A DNA stretch of 64,000 bases. It comes from Acidibrevibacterium fodinaquatile. Its GTDB lineage: Bacteria > Pseudomonadota > Alphaproteobacteria > Acetobacterales > Acetobacteraceae. The DNA lies in the NCBI RefSeq assembly GCF_003352165.1, contig NZ_CP029176.1, positions 1,488,001 to 1,552,000 on the forward strand, written 5' to 3'. Every line of letters begins with the position of its first letter. Positions within the stretch are counted from its first letter, which is position 1. The translations under genes were made by a program, and so were the position numbers. The notes under the pieces are model-generated. The model saw only the letters and a program-made list of their open reading frames with translations, was not told the origin of the DNA and made no database searches. This document shows, piece after piece, positions 34,733 to 43,542 of this stretch.

Positions 34733-36835
34733 ATGCCCATTCACCGCGTTGCTGCTTTTCTTGCCCCAGTCGCGCTGGCTGCTAGCCTCGCCACCGCGAG
34801 CGCGCAAGGGATGCTGCGCGCGCCGACGTCGCCGGCGGCCAAGGCGGCGAACGATGTCGTGGGGTTGATCATCGAGAATCTCGCCGCGAAGCCCCTGCCG
34901 GCGAGCCCGATCACCTTCGGCCAGGCTTTTCTGCCTGGGCGCGTGCCGGCCAAAGCAGGGTTGATCGCGCGGATCGATGGCAAGGATGTCCCGGTGCAGG
35001 TGGACGCCAAGACCACCTATCCCGACGGTTCGCTCCGCATGGCGGTCTTAAGCCTGATCGCGCCTCCCATGGCAGCCCACGCCAAAGCCCCCGTCATGCT
35101 GGCGACGGCGGCGACGGCGGCGGGCGGCGCGGTCGATCTCGCGCGGCTTGCCGACGACAAGGGCTTCGGCCTCACGGTCGATCTCACCTTTCATCAGGAA
35201 GACGGCAGCGCGGCGCCGTTCCATCTCGACGCCGGCCCCTTGCTCGCCAAGGCGTTGGCGGGAGAAAAACCCGATTATTGGCTGCGCGGGCCGATCGCGA
35301 GCGAAATCCGCTTTGATGCGCCGGTCACCGGCTCGTTCCATATCGTTTTCGACGTGCGCGCCTATGCCGATGGCACGACGCATACTGATCTGCAATTCGC
35401 CAATGATTACGCCATGCAAAAAGCCGGCGGCGCGGTGAAATATGACGTCCTGGTCAAGGAAGACGGCAAAATTGTTCTGCAGTATCGCAATCTCGTGCAA
35501 TTTCAGTATGAGAACTGGCATCGCACGCTCTGGAGCGGCACGGTGCCGCCGGTCAATCTCGCTCGCGATGTCGATTATCTCGAACGCATCGGCGTGATCG
35601 CCGATTACGACCTCGCGGCCGGCGCGCCGGCAGCGATGGTTGCGGAAGAGGCAAAGCAGATGGGCCAGCCGGGTTTTGGTGCGCCGCTCGCGACCAACGG
35701 CGTCACGCAATATATGCCGATGACCGGGGCGCGGCCCGATATCGGCCCGACCACGCGGGCGAACGCGATCTGGCTTTTGACGCAGGATCCGATGGCCGCC
35801 GCCTATGCTCTCTGGCAGGGTGAGGCGGCGGCCGGCATTCCGTGGCATTTCTGGAACAGGGAGGCCGGAACCTGGCTCAACACCGACCAGAACCCGCAAA
35901 TCTGGGCCGACCCGCGCGGCGGCGCGAATGGTCTGACCCAACAGGTAGACGGCAAAAACAACGGCTGGGCGCCCGACACCGCGCATCAGCCCGATCTCTC
36001 TTTCGTCCCTTATCTTTTCACCGGTAGCCGTTTTAACCTCGACGAACTGAATGCCCAGGCGGCGTTTTCCATTGTCTCCACCTGGCCCGCGATGCGGAGT
36101 GGCGCGCCCGACAGCACCGGCCCCGATAACGTCATCTTCGGCAACCAGATGCGCGGCGGCGCCTGGAGCTTGCGTGAAATCGACGAGGCGGCCTGGGCCA
36201 ATCCCGATGGCACAGTGGAGAAAAAATATTTTTCCAAGGTGATGGACGATAATTGGCGCTGGCTGGCCAGCCAAATTCCTGCCCTGACCGCGTTGGAAGG
36301 CGAGGCGCACGGCTATGTGATCGCGACATTCCAATATGACTATGCACTCGCGCCGTGGCAGCAGGATTATTTTTCGTCTTCGGCGGCGCAAGCGGCGAAA
36401 TTGGGCAATCGGGACGCGCGCGCCTTCCTTGCCTGGTCGACGAATTTTCTCGCCGGCAGCGTGTTCAAGCTCGGCCATGACAGCGTCAACTACGTCATCG
36501 CGGTGTTTCCTCATAGAAATCCCGCAATTGGGCAAATTTACTGGAATAGAGACAAAAACGGCTGGGATTATGCGGAACCGCTGAAGAATTGGCGAGATAT
36601 CGAAGAAAACACCAAACGCTACGGCCCCTCGAACGGCAGTGGCTGGGCGCGGAGCGATGGCGATTATGGCCAGCTCGCGATGCTGGCACTAGCTGGTATA
36701 CAAAGCGTCGTGCCCTCGGAGGCGGCGGAAAAAGCCTATGAGTGGCTACAAAAAAGCGGCGCGCCCTATACTGACGCGAATTCTCTCCATCACACCCCGG
36801 AATTCGATATCGTCCCGCGCCCGCCGCAGTCATAG
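34733..36835 (+). CDS. large secreted protein, possibly exo-polysaccharide lyase-like (YetA/PcRGLX-type)
   Basis: The protein has 700 aa from the ATG at 34733 with AGAGGA upstream. The signal peptide is FLAPVALAASLATASAQG. The N-terminal region ITFGQAFLPGRVPAKAGLIA...PDGSLRMAVLSL resembles the RIFT-barrel start of the PcRGLX/YetA exo-rhamnogalacturonan-lyase group. The rest (MPMTGARPDIGPTTRANAIW, FEFQYDYALAPWQQ-like) resembles alpha-barrel glycan-active proteins. It lies between two acyltransferase genes. The enzyme class is an educated guess. Confidence 0.6.
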   Translation: MPIHRVAAFLAPVALAASLATASAQGMLRAPTSPAAKAANDVVGLIIENLAAKPLPASPITFGQAFLPGRVPAKAGLIARIDGKDVPVQVDAKTTYPDGSLRMAVLSLIAPPMAAHAKAPVMLATAATAAGGAVDLARLADDKGFGLTVDLTFHQEDGSAAPFHLDAGPLLAKALAGEKPDYWLRGPIASEIRFDAPVTGSFHIVFDVRAYADGTTHTDLQFANDYAMQKAGGAVKYDVLVKEDGKIVLQYRNLVQFQYENWHRTLWSGTVPPVNLARDVDYLERIGVIADYDLAAGAPAAMVAEEAKQMGQPGFGAPLATNGVTQYMPMTGARPDIGPTTRANAIWLLTQDPMAAAYALWQGEAAAGIPWHFWNREAGTWLNTDQNPQIWADPRGGANGLTQQVDGKNNGWAPDTAHQPDLSFVPYLFTGSRFNLDELNAQAAFSIVSTWPAMRSGAPDSTGPDNVIFGNQMRGGAWSLREIDEAAWANPDGTVEKKYFSKVMDDNWRWLASQIPALTALEGEAHGYVIATFQYDYALAPWQQDYFSSSAAQAAKLGNRDARAFLAWSTNFLAGSVFKLGHDSVNYVIAVFPHRNPAIGQIYWNRDKNGWDYAEPLKNWRDIEENTKRYGPSNGSGWARSDGDYGQLAMLALAGIQSVVPSEAAEKAYEWLQKSGAPYTDANSLHHTPEFDIVPRPPQS

Positions 36836-36938
36836 CAACGGAGTGGGCGCGTTCAACTGTATCCTCATATTTCACGCGTGATTCCAATGGGATATAGTCT
36901 GATGCCCGGTGACCATTTCCGATCCCCCGCCATTACTG

Positions 36939-38102
36939 TTATTGTCTGCGCCGCCACGTGGTGAGTCGTTTGCCGATATCGATTATCGGCTGCTCGATCA
37001 CGTGATAGGTGCAGAAGGCGCCAAGACAGGTCGCCCCGGTCACCGCGAGCCAACCGGCGGCATAAGCGGCGATCGCGGTGAAGCCAGTCGCGTGGGTGTG
37101 AAATAGCTGCGGATACCGCTTAAGTAACAAGTCGATCGCGGCGTAGTGCAGGAGATAGGCACTGAAGCTGATTTTTCCGACCCACGCTGCCAGCGGATTG
37201 ATGAAGATGCCCGGTCTTGCGCGCGCGAGCGCCAGCACGAAGCCCCCGAGCGGCAAGGCGGCGGCCTGTGCCATGCCGAGAGTCCAGGCATTCTCCCCTG
37301 CCCATTGCGGAAAAGGCGACCACGAGAGCGCGAAGAACAGCATCAGCGCGCCCGCCGCCATGCCGTCCGCCCAGCGGCCGGGGAGGCGCATGACCCCGCC
37401 TTCGAGCAGGAAGAAAATCACCGTGCCGAACGCGAACCCCGGCAATTGGTTGGGAAACCAAAAATAAAGGATGTCCTCAACGGCGCGCGTCGAATACGTC
37501 TGATGCCAAAGGAGAAATCCTATCCGATTGGCGAAGATGGCGAGTGCGATCGCGCCGAGCGTGAAAAAAATTGCCCGACGGAGCGAGGTCACGGCGCCGG
37601 CGATGAACGGGAAGAGAGCGTAGAAGGTGAACAACACACTGATGCTCCAGCCGCCCGGAATCACCGACCATTGGCCCATCACCGTCGGCGCCGTCAGCGG
37701 GTGCCAGAGATTGACGAAGCCATAGGCGGTGATGAATTGCGCGAGATCGAACCCATGCGCCGGCGGGGCGAGCTGCCAATAGAGCAGGCCGCCGAGGTAA
37801 TAGGCTGGCATAATGCGAAAGGCGCGGCGGAGGAAGAAGGCGCCGATATCAGCCCGACCGCGCTGCGCAACCTCCGCCCGCCATGACAGCATAAGGGCGA
37901 GGCAACTAATTAGGAAAAAAAGCTGCACCCCATGCCAGCCGAGGATGGCCAGGCGACGGACGGGATAGGGCAGATAGGAGTAGCTGAAGGTGATGTCACA
38001 GGTGATGACGAGCAGGATGGCGTAGCCTCGTAACGCGTCGATATAAGCGTAACGTGGCTTGTCGAGTTCCAAAGTTCCCCCTAATCTCGTTTTTCTGGCC
38101 AT
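36939..38102 (-). CDS. acyltransferase family 3 membrane protein (2)
   Basis: The protein has 387 aa from the ATG at 38102; an in-frame extension to 38153 exists. It is a paralogue of the gene at 33118-34287: AYIDALRGYAILLVITCDIT, GWHGVQLFFL, VMGQWSVIPGGWS and the same C-terminal VTGATCLGAFCTYHVIE. In the first motif the copy has ITCD where copy 1 has ITCH, so a histidine usually thought catalytic is replaced by Asp; this copy may be altered or inactive. Confidence 0.85.
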   Translation of the reverse strand: MARKTRLGGTLELDKPRYAYIDALRGYAILLVITCDITFSYSYLPYPVRRLAILGWHGVQLFFLISCLALMLSWRAEVAQRGRADIGAFFLRRAFRIMPAYYLGGLLYWQLAPPAHGFDLAQFITAYGFVNLWHPLTAPTVMGQWSVIPGGWSISVLFTFYALFPFIAGAVTSLRRAIFFTLGAIALAIFANRIGFLLWHQTYSTRAVEDILYFWFPNQLPGFAFGTVIFFLLEGGVMRLPGRWADGMAAGALMLFFALSWSPFPQWAGENAWTLGMAQAAALPLGGFVLALARARPGIFINPLAAWVGKISFSAYLLHYAAIDLLLKRYPQLFHTHATGFTAIAAYAAGWLAVTGATCLGAFCTYHVIEQPIIDIGKRLTTWRRRQ

Positions 38103-38253
38103 CCTATGAGTTCGGATATGATGGCCTGCCCTGGAGATGAGAACAAGAGGCATCGATTCCAGCTTGACACATCTCCTGGGTATGCTGGTTTTCGGCGGAC
38201 ATTAGCGCATTTCATCCTAATCCAAATCGAGCGTGCTAAATTGGGGGGGGTAT

Positions 38254-39771
38254 ATGCCAGGCGCTGAGATAAAAAATACGCAGAGCACAATCAAAAATAA
38301 ACATCAATATATCGACAAAATTTCATCCATATTTGTGATATTGTTTCTAATTATAATTTCATACATAACGATAGCGCTATTTTACAGAGCAAGCTTTAAA
38401 ATTCCAATTATGTACAATGAAGGATGGAATGCTGGATTAATAAAGAACTTTATGTTAAATGGAAAATTATATTATGCACCATACGATTTAGTGGTAAATA
38501 ATTATCCGCCTCTATCATTTTTTATAGTAAGAAGTTTTATGTTATTTACGCATGATGCGGTATTTTCTGGAAGATTTGTTTCTGCAATATCTTTTATGAT
38601 AAGTGGTTTTATGATGTACAAAATATCGCATCATGAACTTGGTAAAAGGCTTGCTGCCATTTTGTCGGCTCTCCTATTTATAGGATATACTGACATAAAT
38701 TATGATTTATATATAGCTTCCGATGACCCACAAATGATTTCGATTGCATTTAGTCTTATCGGGTTATATATGGCCACTTTAGGAAACAAAAAATTATTTT
38801 TTGACATATTTTCAGCAATAATATTTGCTGTATCTATATATACAAAACACAATAACATAGCGCTTCCTTTATCAGTTGGAATTTGGAAATTGATCTATAA
38901 TAGAAAAGAATTTTTAATTTTTTCTATATCTGGAATTATATCATCGCTAATATTAATGATTTTATTTACGACATTATTAGGAGAGAATTTTTTAATCGGC
39001 CTTTTTTCTCCAAGGCACTATTCTTTTTCAAGAGCATTAAATCTTATGTTGACTTATAGCTCTTCTATGACATTAATAATTGCATTATCAATTCTTCCAA
39101 TTGCATTATTTAGGATAACTAAATTTTACTCTTTAGTATTTATTTTTATTATTTTGTCATTTTTTATAGGAACATTTGAATTAGGCGGAGATGGTACCGG
39201 AGTAAATGCATATTTTGAACTTCTTATTGCATCTAGTCTGGGGTGTGCGGTGCTTGTTTCGCATCTCTTTGACGGCGGTTGCAAATTTCACAATTTACGC
39301 GCGCTTGTCATTTTATATATGATTTTAGGGGTATTGATTACGCCGGGAATGAACAAACAAAAAAGCGTTTTTAATTTTAAATCATGGAATAGACAAATAA
39401 ATGATAAAGAAAATGTAACAAAAAAAATAATAGAAGTAATACAAAAATCAAATGGACTTGCAATATGTGAAACTAACATATATTGTTATTGGGCCGGAAA
39501 ATCTTTTTATATAGATCGGTTTAATTTTGAACAAAAGATTCTTCTTGGGATATTAAAGAATAATATTTTGTTATATGGGCTGCGTGATGCTGCATACCCA
39601 GTAATACAACTAGACAATGAGAGTGATGTAAATTCTCTTTTATTAAAAGTCGATGACAAAAACAATTTTTCTAATCAACTTGATGCAAAAGAATTATTAA
39701 CTAAAAATTACATAAAAAAAACATTTTCAGGAACCGATGTTGTTATATATCAGAAAAAATCACCAATATGA
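38254..39771 (+). CDS. AT-rich integral-membrane protein, possible GT-C/PMT-type glycosyltransferase
   Basis: The protein has 505 aa from the ATG at 38254; the run of G at 38243-38250 serves as ribosome-binding site. It has about 10-12 hydrophobic segments, and YNEGWNAGLIKNFMLNGKLY near residue 50 resembles the first periplasmic acidic loop of GT39-like transferases, followed by a soluble tail. Base composition is roughly 30% GC and codons are A/T-ending, unlike every neighbouring gene, so it is a recent import. Its role in surface-glycan assembly is inferred from fold and neighbours. Confidence 0.65.
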   Translation: MPGAEIKNTQSTIKNKHQYIDKISSIFVILFLIIISYITIALFYRASFKIPIMYNEGWNAGLIKNFMLNGKLYYAPYDLVVNNYPPLSFFIVRSFMLFTHDAVFSGRFVSAISFMISGFMMYKISHHELGKRLAAILSALLFIGYTDINYDLYIASDDPQMISIAFSLIGLYMATLGNKKLFFDIFSAIIFAVSIYTKHNNIALPLSVGIWKLIYNRKEFLIFSISGIISSLILMILFTTLLGENFLIGLFSPRHYSFSRALNLMLTYSSSMTLIIALSILPIALFRITKFYSLVFIFIILSFFIGTFELGGDGTGVNAYFELLIASSLGCAVLVSHLFDGGCKFHNLRALVILYMILGVLITPGMNKQKSVFNFKSWNRQINDKENVTKKIIEVIQKSNGLAICETNIYCYWAGKSFYIDRFNFEQKILLGILKNNILLYGLRDAAYPVIQLDNESDVNSLLLKVDDKNNFSNQLDAKELLTKNYIKKTFSGTDVVIYQKKSPI

Positions 39772-40062
39772 ATAGTGGTTGCTCTCCGTCTTGCTTCATT
39801 TTCCTATAGATGCTTCTCTGATTGCGTCGTCGCCGGCAAGCTGCTATTTTCTTCTCAAGCTATTCCCGTAGGCCACTTGCTTCTCTTCGTGGTCGGTGCT
39901 TGACCAGCCCTATGCTGGGGTCAGGAGGCGGGCGTCTCAATCGCTTGGCCAAGCCGTTGTTAATTCAGACTGAGAAACGGGCTTCTCGGCGATATCAACG
40001 AATTTTGGTGTCACGAGGCAGTCCAACCACGACGCATACCACCTGTCTTTTCTTGGCGGCGT
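39772..40062. other. intergenic, no supported gene
   Basis: The composition returns to intermediate GC here. A plus-strand open frame (39822-40079) exists but has no recognisable domain and overlaps the end of the vapC gene. I see no RNA or repeat I can support. Confidence 0.4.
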
Positions 40063-40452
40063 TCACGCGGCCGTCCTGATATCGGTTTGGCTGAAGTCAT
40101 TACCCTTAAATAAGAGCGGTTCGCCCGTGGCCTTCGCCAGGGCATAGGGAAAGCAGTCGCCGTAATTCAGGCCAGCCTTGTGCCTGCCCTTGCCAAAATC
40201 AAGGAAGGCCTGCCGCGCCAGCTCGCCCTGCTCAACCGTTACCGGCTCGACCGTGACACCGGCGCGGCGGAAGAATGCCTCAGCCAGCCGCATACCCTCC
40301 GGGCCAAGCTGATTTTCGACCACTATTGACAGCTCGACATAGCTCGCCACGCTGATGCGGCATTCGTCGGCGTCGTGAATGAGCCGCGTGAAGGCTTCCG
40401 CTTCAGGCTCGCGGTAGAGGATGGCGACCATTGCCGATGTATCGATAATCAT
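40063..40452 (-). CDS. vapC: VapC-type PIN ribonuclease toxin
   Basis: This 129-aa PIN-domain protein starts MIIDTSAMVAILYREPEA (Asp4 of the active site) and carries VASYVELSIVVEN (Glu) and AGLNYGDCFPYALAKATGEP (Asp), then LLFKGNDFSQTDI. It cleaves RNA when freed from its antitoxin. The start overlaps the stop of the antitoxin gene by 4 bp, so the two are co-translated. Confidence 0.93.
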   Translation of the reverse strand: MIIDTSAMVAILYREPEAEAFTRLIHDADECRISVASYVELSIVVENQLGPEGMRLAEAFFRRAGVTVEPVTVEQGELARQAFLDFGKGRHKAGLNYGDCFPYALAKATGEPLLFKGNDFSQTDIRTAA

Positions 40453-40697
40453 TTCGGCAGACCATTCTCGTCATAGAGCAGCTCGGCATGGCTGGCGTAA
40501 GGGCGCTTCACATGGGCGGCGGCGCGATCGGCGATTGCCAGCAGCTCTTGTACACTGGCCTTGCCTTTTCGCTGTTCAATCTTGGCGTAACGTTCGCGCA
40601 GGGCCTCGGTGACGACACGTGTCATGCTTTCGCCCGTGGCGCGGGAGATAGCCTGCGCCAAACGGTGTGCCTCGGGGTCTTTGATGTTGAGGCTCAT
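40449..40697 (-). CDS. vapB: VapB-type antitoxin (Rv0623-like/PSK family)
   Basis: The protein has 82 aa from the ATG at 40697 (an in-frame codon at 40709 is an alternative start). MSLNIKDPEAHRLAQAISRA and TGESMTRVVTEALRERYAKI is the PSK/Rv0623-type ribbon-helix-helix antitoxin pattern. It binds VapC and represses its own promoter. Operator-like repeats lie directly upstream at 40708-40744. Confidence 0.88.
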   Translation of the reverse strand: MSLNIKDPEAHRLAQAISRATGESMTRVVTEALRERYAKIEQRKGKASVQELLAIADRAAAHVKRPYASHAELLYDENGLPK

Positions 40698-40707
40698 AGA
40701 TGGCACC

Positions 40708-40744
40708 ATTTCTACCGTCTATCAGATATTTCTACCATTCTACC
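40708..40744 (-). promoter_or_regulatory. operator-like repeats upstream of vapBC
   Basis: ATTTCTACC occurs at 40708-40716 and 40728-40736, and ATTCTACC at 40737-40744, all in one orientation and just before the antitoxin start. The spacing of two helical turns between the first two fits binding by a ribbon-helix-helix repressor. Confidence 0.55.
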
Positions 40745-40917
40745 CGTATTAATGAGTCGTGCCAAGGGGTGATTTACCCGCCCACAGGAAGTAATGCTCG
40801 GCGGCCAACGCTTGCAATGATGTGAACCGCGGCCTGAAACGCGATCGACTCTTGAAGAGCGCGCCATTTTACATTCTGGACATGGCGGCTGCCACCAAGC
40901 GGCTGTTCCTGCGCGGG

Positions 40918-40986
40918 CGGATTGCCGTTTTGTTCTGCGGCCTTGCGGGGAGGCGGAGGCGTGTTCGGTATAAGTGGCAGCGCTCC
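40918..40986 (-). repeat. 69-bp copy of the recombinase B tail
   Basis: This stretch is about 93% identical to 43604-43672, which codes for the tail of the serine recombinase of element B (GERCHLYRTH onward). Here the rest of the recombinase gene is missing. The two copies are direct repeats 2.7 kb apart and bracket three toxin-antitoxin modules and the CRISPR-like repeats. Confidence 0.75.
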
Positions 40987-41505
40987 GGCGCTGCAAACCG
41001 CGCGCATTGTTACAAGGAACCCGCCATTACTCGATGCGTTGCACAAAAATGGGCTTGCCCACGCCGATTAGATGGCCACGCTCATGGAGGACGGTCCCCG
41101 TGCCAAATTTTCAACGCCGCACGACGGTGAATGCTGCAAACTCGGCGCATGCCCAGGACTGGGGTGCCGCCCAGTGAAACAAACTAAAGAGCTATGAATC
41201 TAACGCATGGCTATGGGTTTGCTTGGATGGCCTTGGCGGCGCCGAGGCAGGCGGGTCGGAAGGCGGTGAGGCGTGCGCCTTCGCTGCCCGCAAGCGCGGC
41301 GAGGGCGTGGCGGAGCGCGGTTTCCAGGGGCATGGGTATCGGTGTTGGTGGCGGGCGCGCAGGATGCGTGTTTTCCAATGCTTGCGAGGGTCGCAAGCTT
41401 ATGTCTCGGCGCGTTGCGTGCGGCCAATTTTTGCCTGATTCCTGGCTGATGGGATGAGCAGATGCAGCCCGTTTGCGCGCTCGCCGCCACTACCGGGCGC
41501 GTTTA

Positions 41506-41541
41506 GTTTCAATCCCCTGACCGGCGGGCATGCGGTGCGGC
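41506..41541 (+). repeat. CRISPR-like solitary repeat 1
   Basis: A 36-nt unit starts GTTTCAATCCCCTGACCGGC and ends GCATGCGGTGCGGC. The GTTTCAATCCCCTGA start with a short CCCC/GGGG palindrome resembles type I/III CRISPR repeats. It is 271 bp from the second copy with no repeats between, so no array is present. Confidence 0.55.
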
Positions 41542-41651
41542 GGAGGAGTTCGGGAACTTGCCGTGCATGGTTGGTCTCCTGTTGAGAGTCAAAAAAAACC
41601 TCCCGCGCGCGACCGTGGAAGGGTCCAAACGGATAGTAAGTGTTTACCAGA

Positions 41652-41685
41652 TAGAAAAAGCGCCCGCCGGTTCCCCGGCGGGCGC
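41652..41685 (-). terminator. Rho-independent terminator (minus strand)
   Basis: An 11-bp stem GCGCCCGCCGG/CCGGCGGGCGC with a TTCC loop (41660-41685) is preceded on the plus strand by five A. It therefore ends in a T run on the minus strand. It would terminate minus-strand transcripts coming from the phd-vapC pair at 41903-42599. Confidence 0.75.
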
Positions 41686-41776
41686 CCCTCCACACACTAC
41701 CGAGCGGGGAGTCCAGCTCCACCCGGAACGGCTATCTTGGCAGGGGCGCGGCGCGCCGTAAAGGTCACCCGCGCCT

Positions 41777-41813
41777 GTTTCAATCCCCTGACCGGTGGGG
41801 CATGCGGTGCGGC
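41777..41813 (+). repeat. CRISPR-like solitary repeat 2
   Basis: A 37-nt unit nearly identical to 41506-41541, with one extra G and one T/C change; here the palindrome CCCC...GGGG is complete. It may be a leftover of a CRISPR array or a repeat of another kind. Read on the minus strand each copy ends a short frame HRSGD or RRSGD and a stop. Confidence 0.55.
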
Positions 41814-41902
41814 CAAAACGCATTTTTCATAGTGCGCGGGGCCTATAGCGGAATGGGCCGTCGCGCTGGCTCATCCGGTTTACACGCGGACGACCTGTTG
41901 CC

Positions 41903-42352
41903 TTATTCTGGAGCCATATTTTGGGGTGGGTGTGCAAATGGGTCGTGCGTTGGGACGCCGAGCGGCGCAAAATGTCGCTGGTTGCGGGTAAGGATGATGA
42001 GCCCGTGGTGCTGGGCGGTCGCAGCAATCACGATATCCGCGAAGCCGGGCGCGTGACCCTGGCTGCGAGCGAAATCCGACAGGGCACCAGCGAGACGGGC
42101 GGTTGCGATATCAAAAGGCAGGATGCGGGCAGCATAGAGGTGCAATACCGTTTCGAGCCATGCGCTCAGGTCTCGGGATTTGCGAGCGGCGCCTTCTCGT
42201 TTGGCCTTGGCGATGCCGTCCTCGATTTCCGCGATGGTCACAACCGAGAGGAATAGCTTCTCGGAGTGCGCATCCATCCAGGCGGTCATCTCGGCAGGCG
42301 CTACCCGTGCAGGCGCGCGCTCCGAAATGACATTGGTGTCGACGAGGTACAA
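41903..42352 (-). CDS. vapC: VapC-type PIN toxin (FitB-like)
   Basis: This 149-aa protein starts MYLVDTNVISERAPAR, with LSVVTIAEIEDGIAKAKREG, TARLAGALSDFARSQGHAPG, FADIVIAATAQHHGLIILTR and N, the FitB/VapC arrangement of acidic active-site residues. It follows a Phd-type antitoxin gene by 4 bp. The gene is intact and ends just before the minus-strand terminator. Confidence 0.92.
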   Translation of the reverse strand: MYLVDTNVISERAPARVAPAEMTAWMDAHSEKLFLSVVTIAEIEDGIAKAKREGAARKSRDLSAWLETVLHLYAARILPFDIATARLAGALSDFARSQGHAPGFADIVIAATAQHHGLIILTRNQRHFAPLGVPTHDPFAHPPQNMAPE

Positions 42353-42356
42353 AGCA

Positions 42357-42599
42357 TCAGAGTCCGCTGTCGCGGGGAGGGGCGGTGTTGCGTCGCGGCA
42401 AATCCCCCTTTTCGAGGGGAGCCGCCATCAGCAACTTACCAAAAGATGGCACGTGCGAGAGGCGCTGCCATTCCTCGAACCCCAAAATGACCGCCTCAGG
42501 CTTACCGTGGCGTGTGATGATGGCGGCCTCCCCACGTCGGGCGTCGGCGACGACGGCGGAGAGGCTGGCCTTGGCGTCGCGGAGCTGGATTTCTCGCAT
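42357..42599 (-). CDS. Phd/YefM-type antitoxin
   Basis: The protein has 80 aa from the ATG at 42599. MREIQLRDAKASLSAVVADA, RRGEAAIITRHGKPEAVI and FEEWQRL form the classic Phd/YefM pattern. It pairs with the FitB-like toxin directly downstream and should repress the shared promoter. A longer frame to 42677 lacks homology. Confidence 0.9.
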   Translation of the reverse strand: MREIQLRDAKASLSAVVADARRGEAAIITRHGKPEAVILGFEEWQRLSHVPSFGKLLMAAPLEKGDLPRRNTAPPRDSGL

Positions 42600-42762
42600 G
42601 ATGACCTCCGGATGAAGAAGAACCACAGTGGTCATTTTATGTCGATTGGGCAGGCGGGGCAAGAGCGAAGAAATCATGGCGACGCGTCAGTCGGAATGGA
42701 AGACGCTGGTAACCGTGTGGGAGGTGATGGAGTGGCGCTCCGCGTGCTCGGCGTGGAGCGGT

Positions 42763-43104
42763 TCATCTGTCGAGACTGCGGCCCTCCGCCCTGAAGCCGC
42801 CATGCTCGGCGATTGCCGCGATGTCACGGGCGCCGTGCAAAACGCGAATAATGATTATCTCATCCGGCCGCGGCTGGTAATAGATGGCATAGGCACCGTG
42901 AAAGGTGACGCGTAGACCGGGGGCAAGCCGGTCTCGCGCGGGGGCCGCGTGCGGAAAGTGCCGCATCGGCTCGAACGCGGTCTTGACGTCCCGGACAAAG
43001 CGCATGGCGACATCTTCGGACACCTCAGCCGCGAGCCACGCCCAAATTTCGGATAAGTCGGCTTCGGCCGCTGCCGTCAGGCGGAGGGGGAGCGGCTCGC
43101 TAAT
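42763..43104 (-). CDS. parE: ParE/RelE-family toxin
   Basis: The homologous region begins LRLTAAAEADLSEIWAWLAA and continues RFVRDVKTAFEPMRHFPHAA, APGLRVTFHGAYAIYYQPRP and IIIIRVLHGARDI, a typical ParE. No ATG lies before it: ATT at 43104, CTG at 43080 (overlapping the antitoxin stop) or an internal ATG at 43023 that would remove the first helix are the choices. The unusual start is either real or a sign of damage. Confidence 0.75.
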   Translation of the reverse strand: MSEPLPLRLTAAAEADLSEIWAWLAAEVSEDVAMRFVRDVKTAFEPMRHFPHAAPARDRLAPGLRVTFHGAYAIYYQPRPDEIIIIRVLHGARDIAAIAEHGGFRAEGRSLDR

Positions 43105-43364
43105 AGCGTTCTCCCGCGTTCAATAATCCGGTCGGCGTCAAAGTCCCTCACGCGGCCAGCGGCGACATCGGCGAGCCCCTTGTCGATATCGGTTTTGAGC
43201 GCGGCGAGTTCCTGCAACTGAAGCGCGCGCTTCATCTTCCAGTCGCGCACCGCCTCACGCACGACCTCGCTGGTCGATGCGTAATCTCCGCCGTTGACTG
43301 CACCTTTGATGGCGGCGGCCATGTCGGACGGCAGGGTGATGGTCAACCGCTCGATTTCGGCCAT
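43077..43364 (-). CDS. parD: ParD-family antitoxin
   Basis: This 95-aa protein has RLTITLPSDMAAAIKGAVNG, YASTSEVVREAVRDWKM and a C-terminal DKGLADVAAGRVRDFDADRI, the ParD/CC2985 pattern with a ribbon-helix-helix N-terminus. It precedes the ParE gene and overlaps its start. The module is directly downstream of the recombinase B gene. Confidence 0.9.
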   Translation of the reverse strand: MAEIERLTITLPSDMAAAIKGAVNGGDYASTSEVVREAVRDWKMKRALQLQELAALKTDIDKGLADVAAGRVRDFDADRIIERGRTLLASRSPSA

Positions 43365-43542
43365 GGCTATCCTCCTGAAGAAGACGCATACTTTATCATA
43401 CTTTCAAGGCCCCCGCCAGCGGCCCGTCCCCCTCGCTCGCACGACCTTCAACGGGAGTGTCACAGGTTCGCTGGCTCCGGCTCGCCGTCTTTCCGACAGC
43501 TGGGGCGGTAATCTTCCCCCTCATTCGCAGAGGCAGAGAATG

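Larger units (their letters stand above)
40745..41902. other. gene-poor stretch with debris, terminator and two CRISPR-like repeats
   Basis: No intact gene is convincing. On the plus strand near 41033-41190 a broken frame reads ALHKNGLAHAD, then a TAG, then MATLMEDGPRAKFSTPHDGE, with several cysteines after it (CCKLGACPGLGCRPV); I do not recognise it. On the minus strand a frame ending at 41211 reads MPLETALRHALAALAGSEGA and stops at QANP. The 3' end of a recombinase-type gene (40918-40986), a terminator and two solitary repeats are listed separately. Confidence 0.45.

Noticed and set aside
41506-41813. A CRISPR array
   Set aside because: Only two repeats, 271 bp apart, without evenly spaced units, leader or cas genes. 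Reported as solitary repeats instead.
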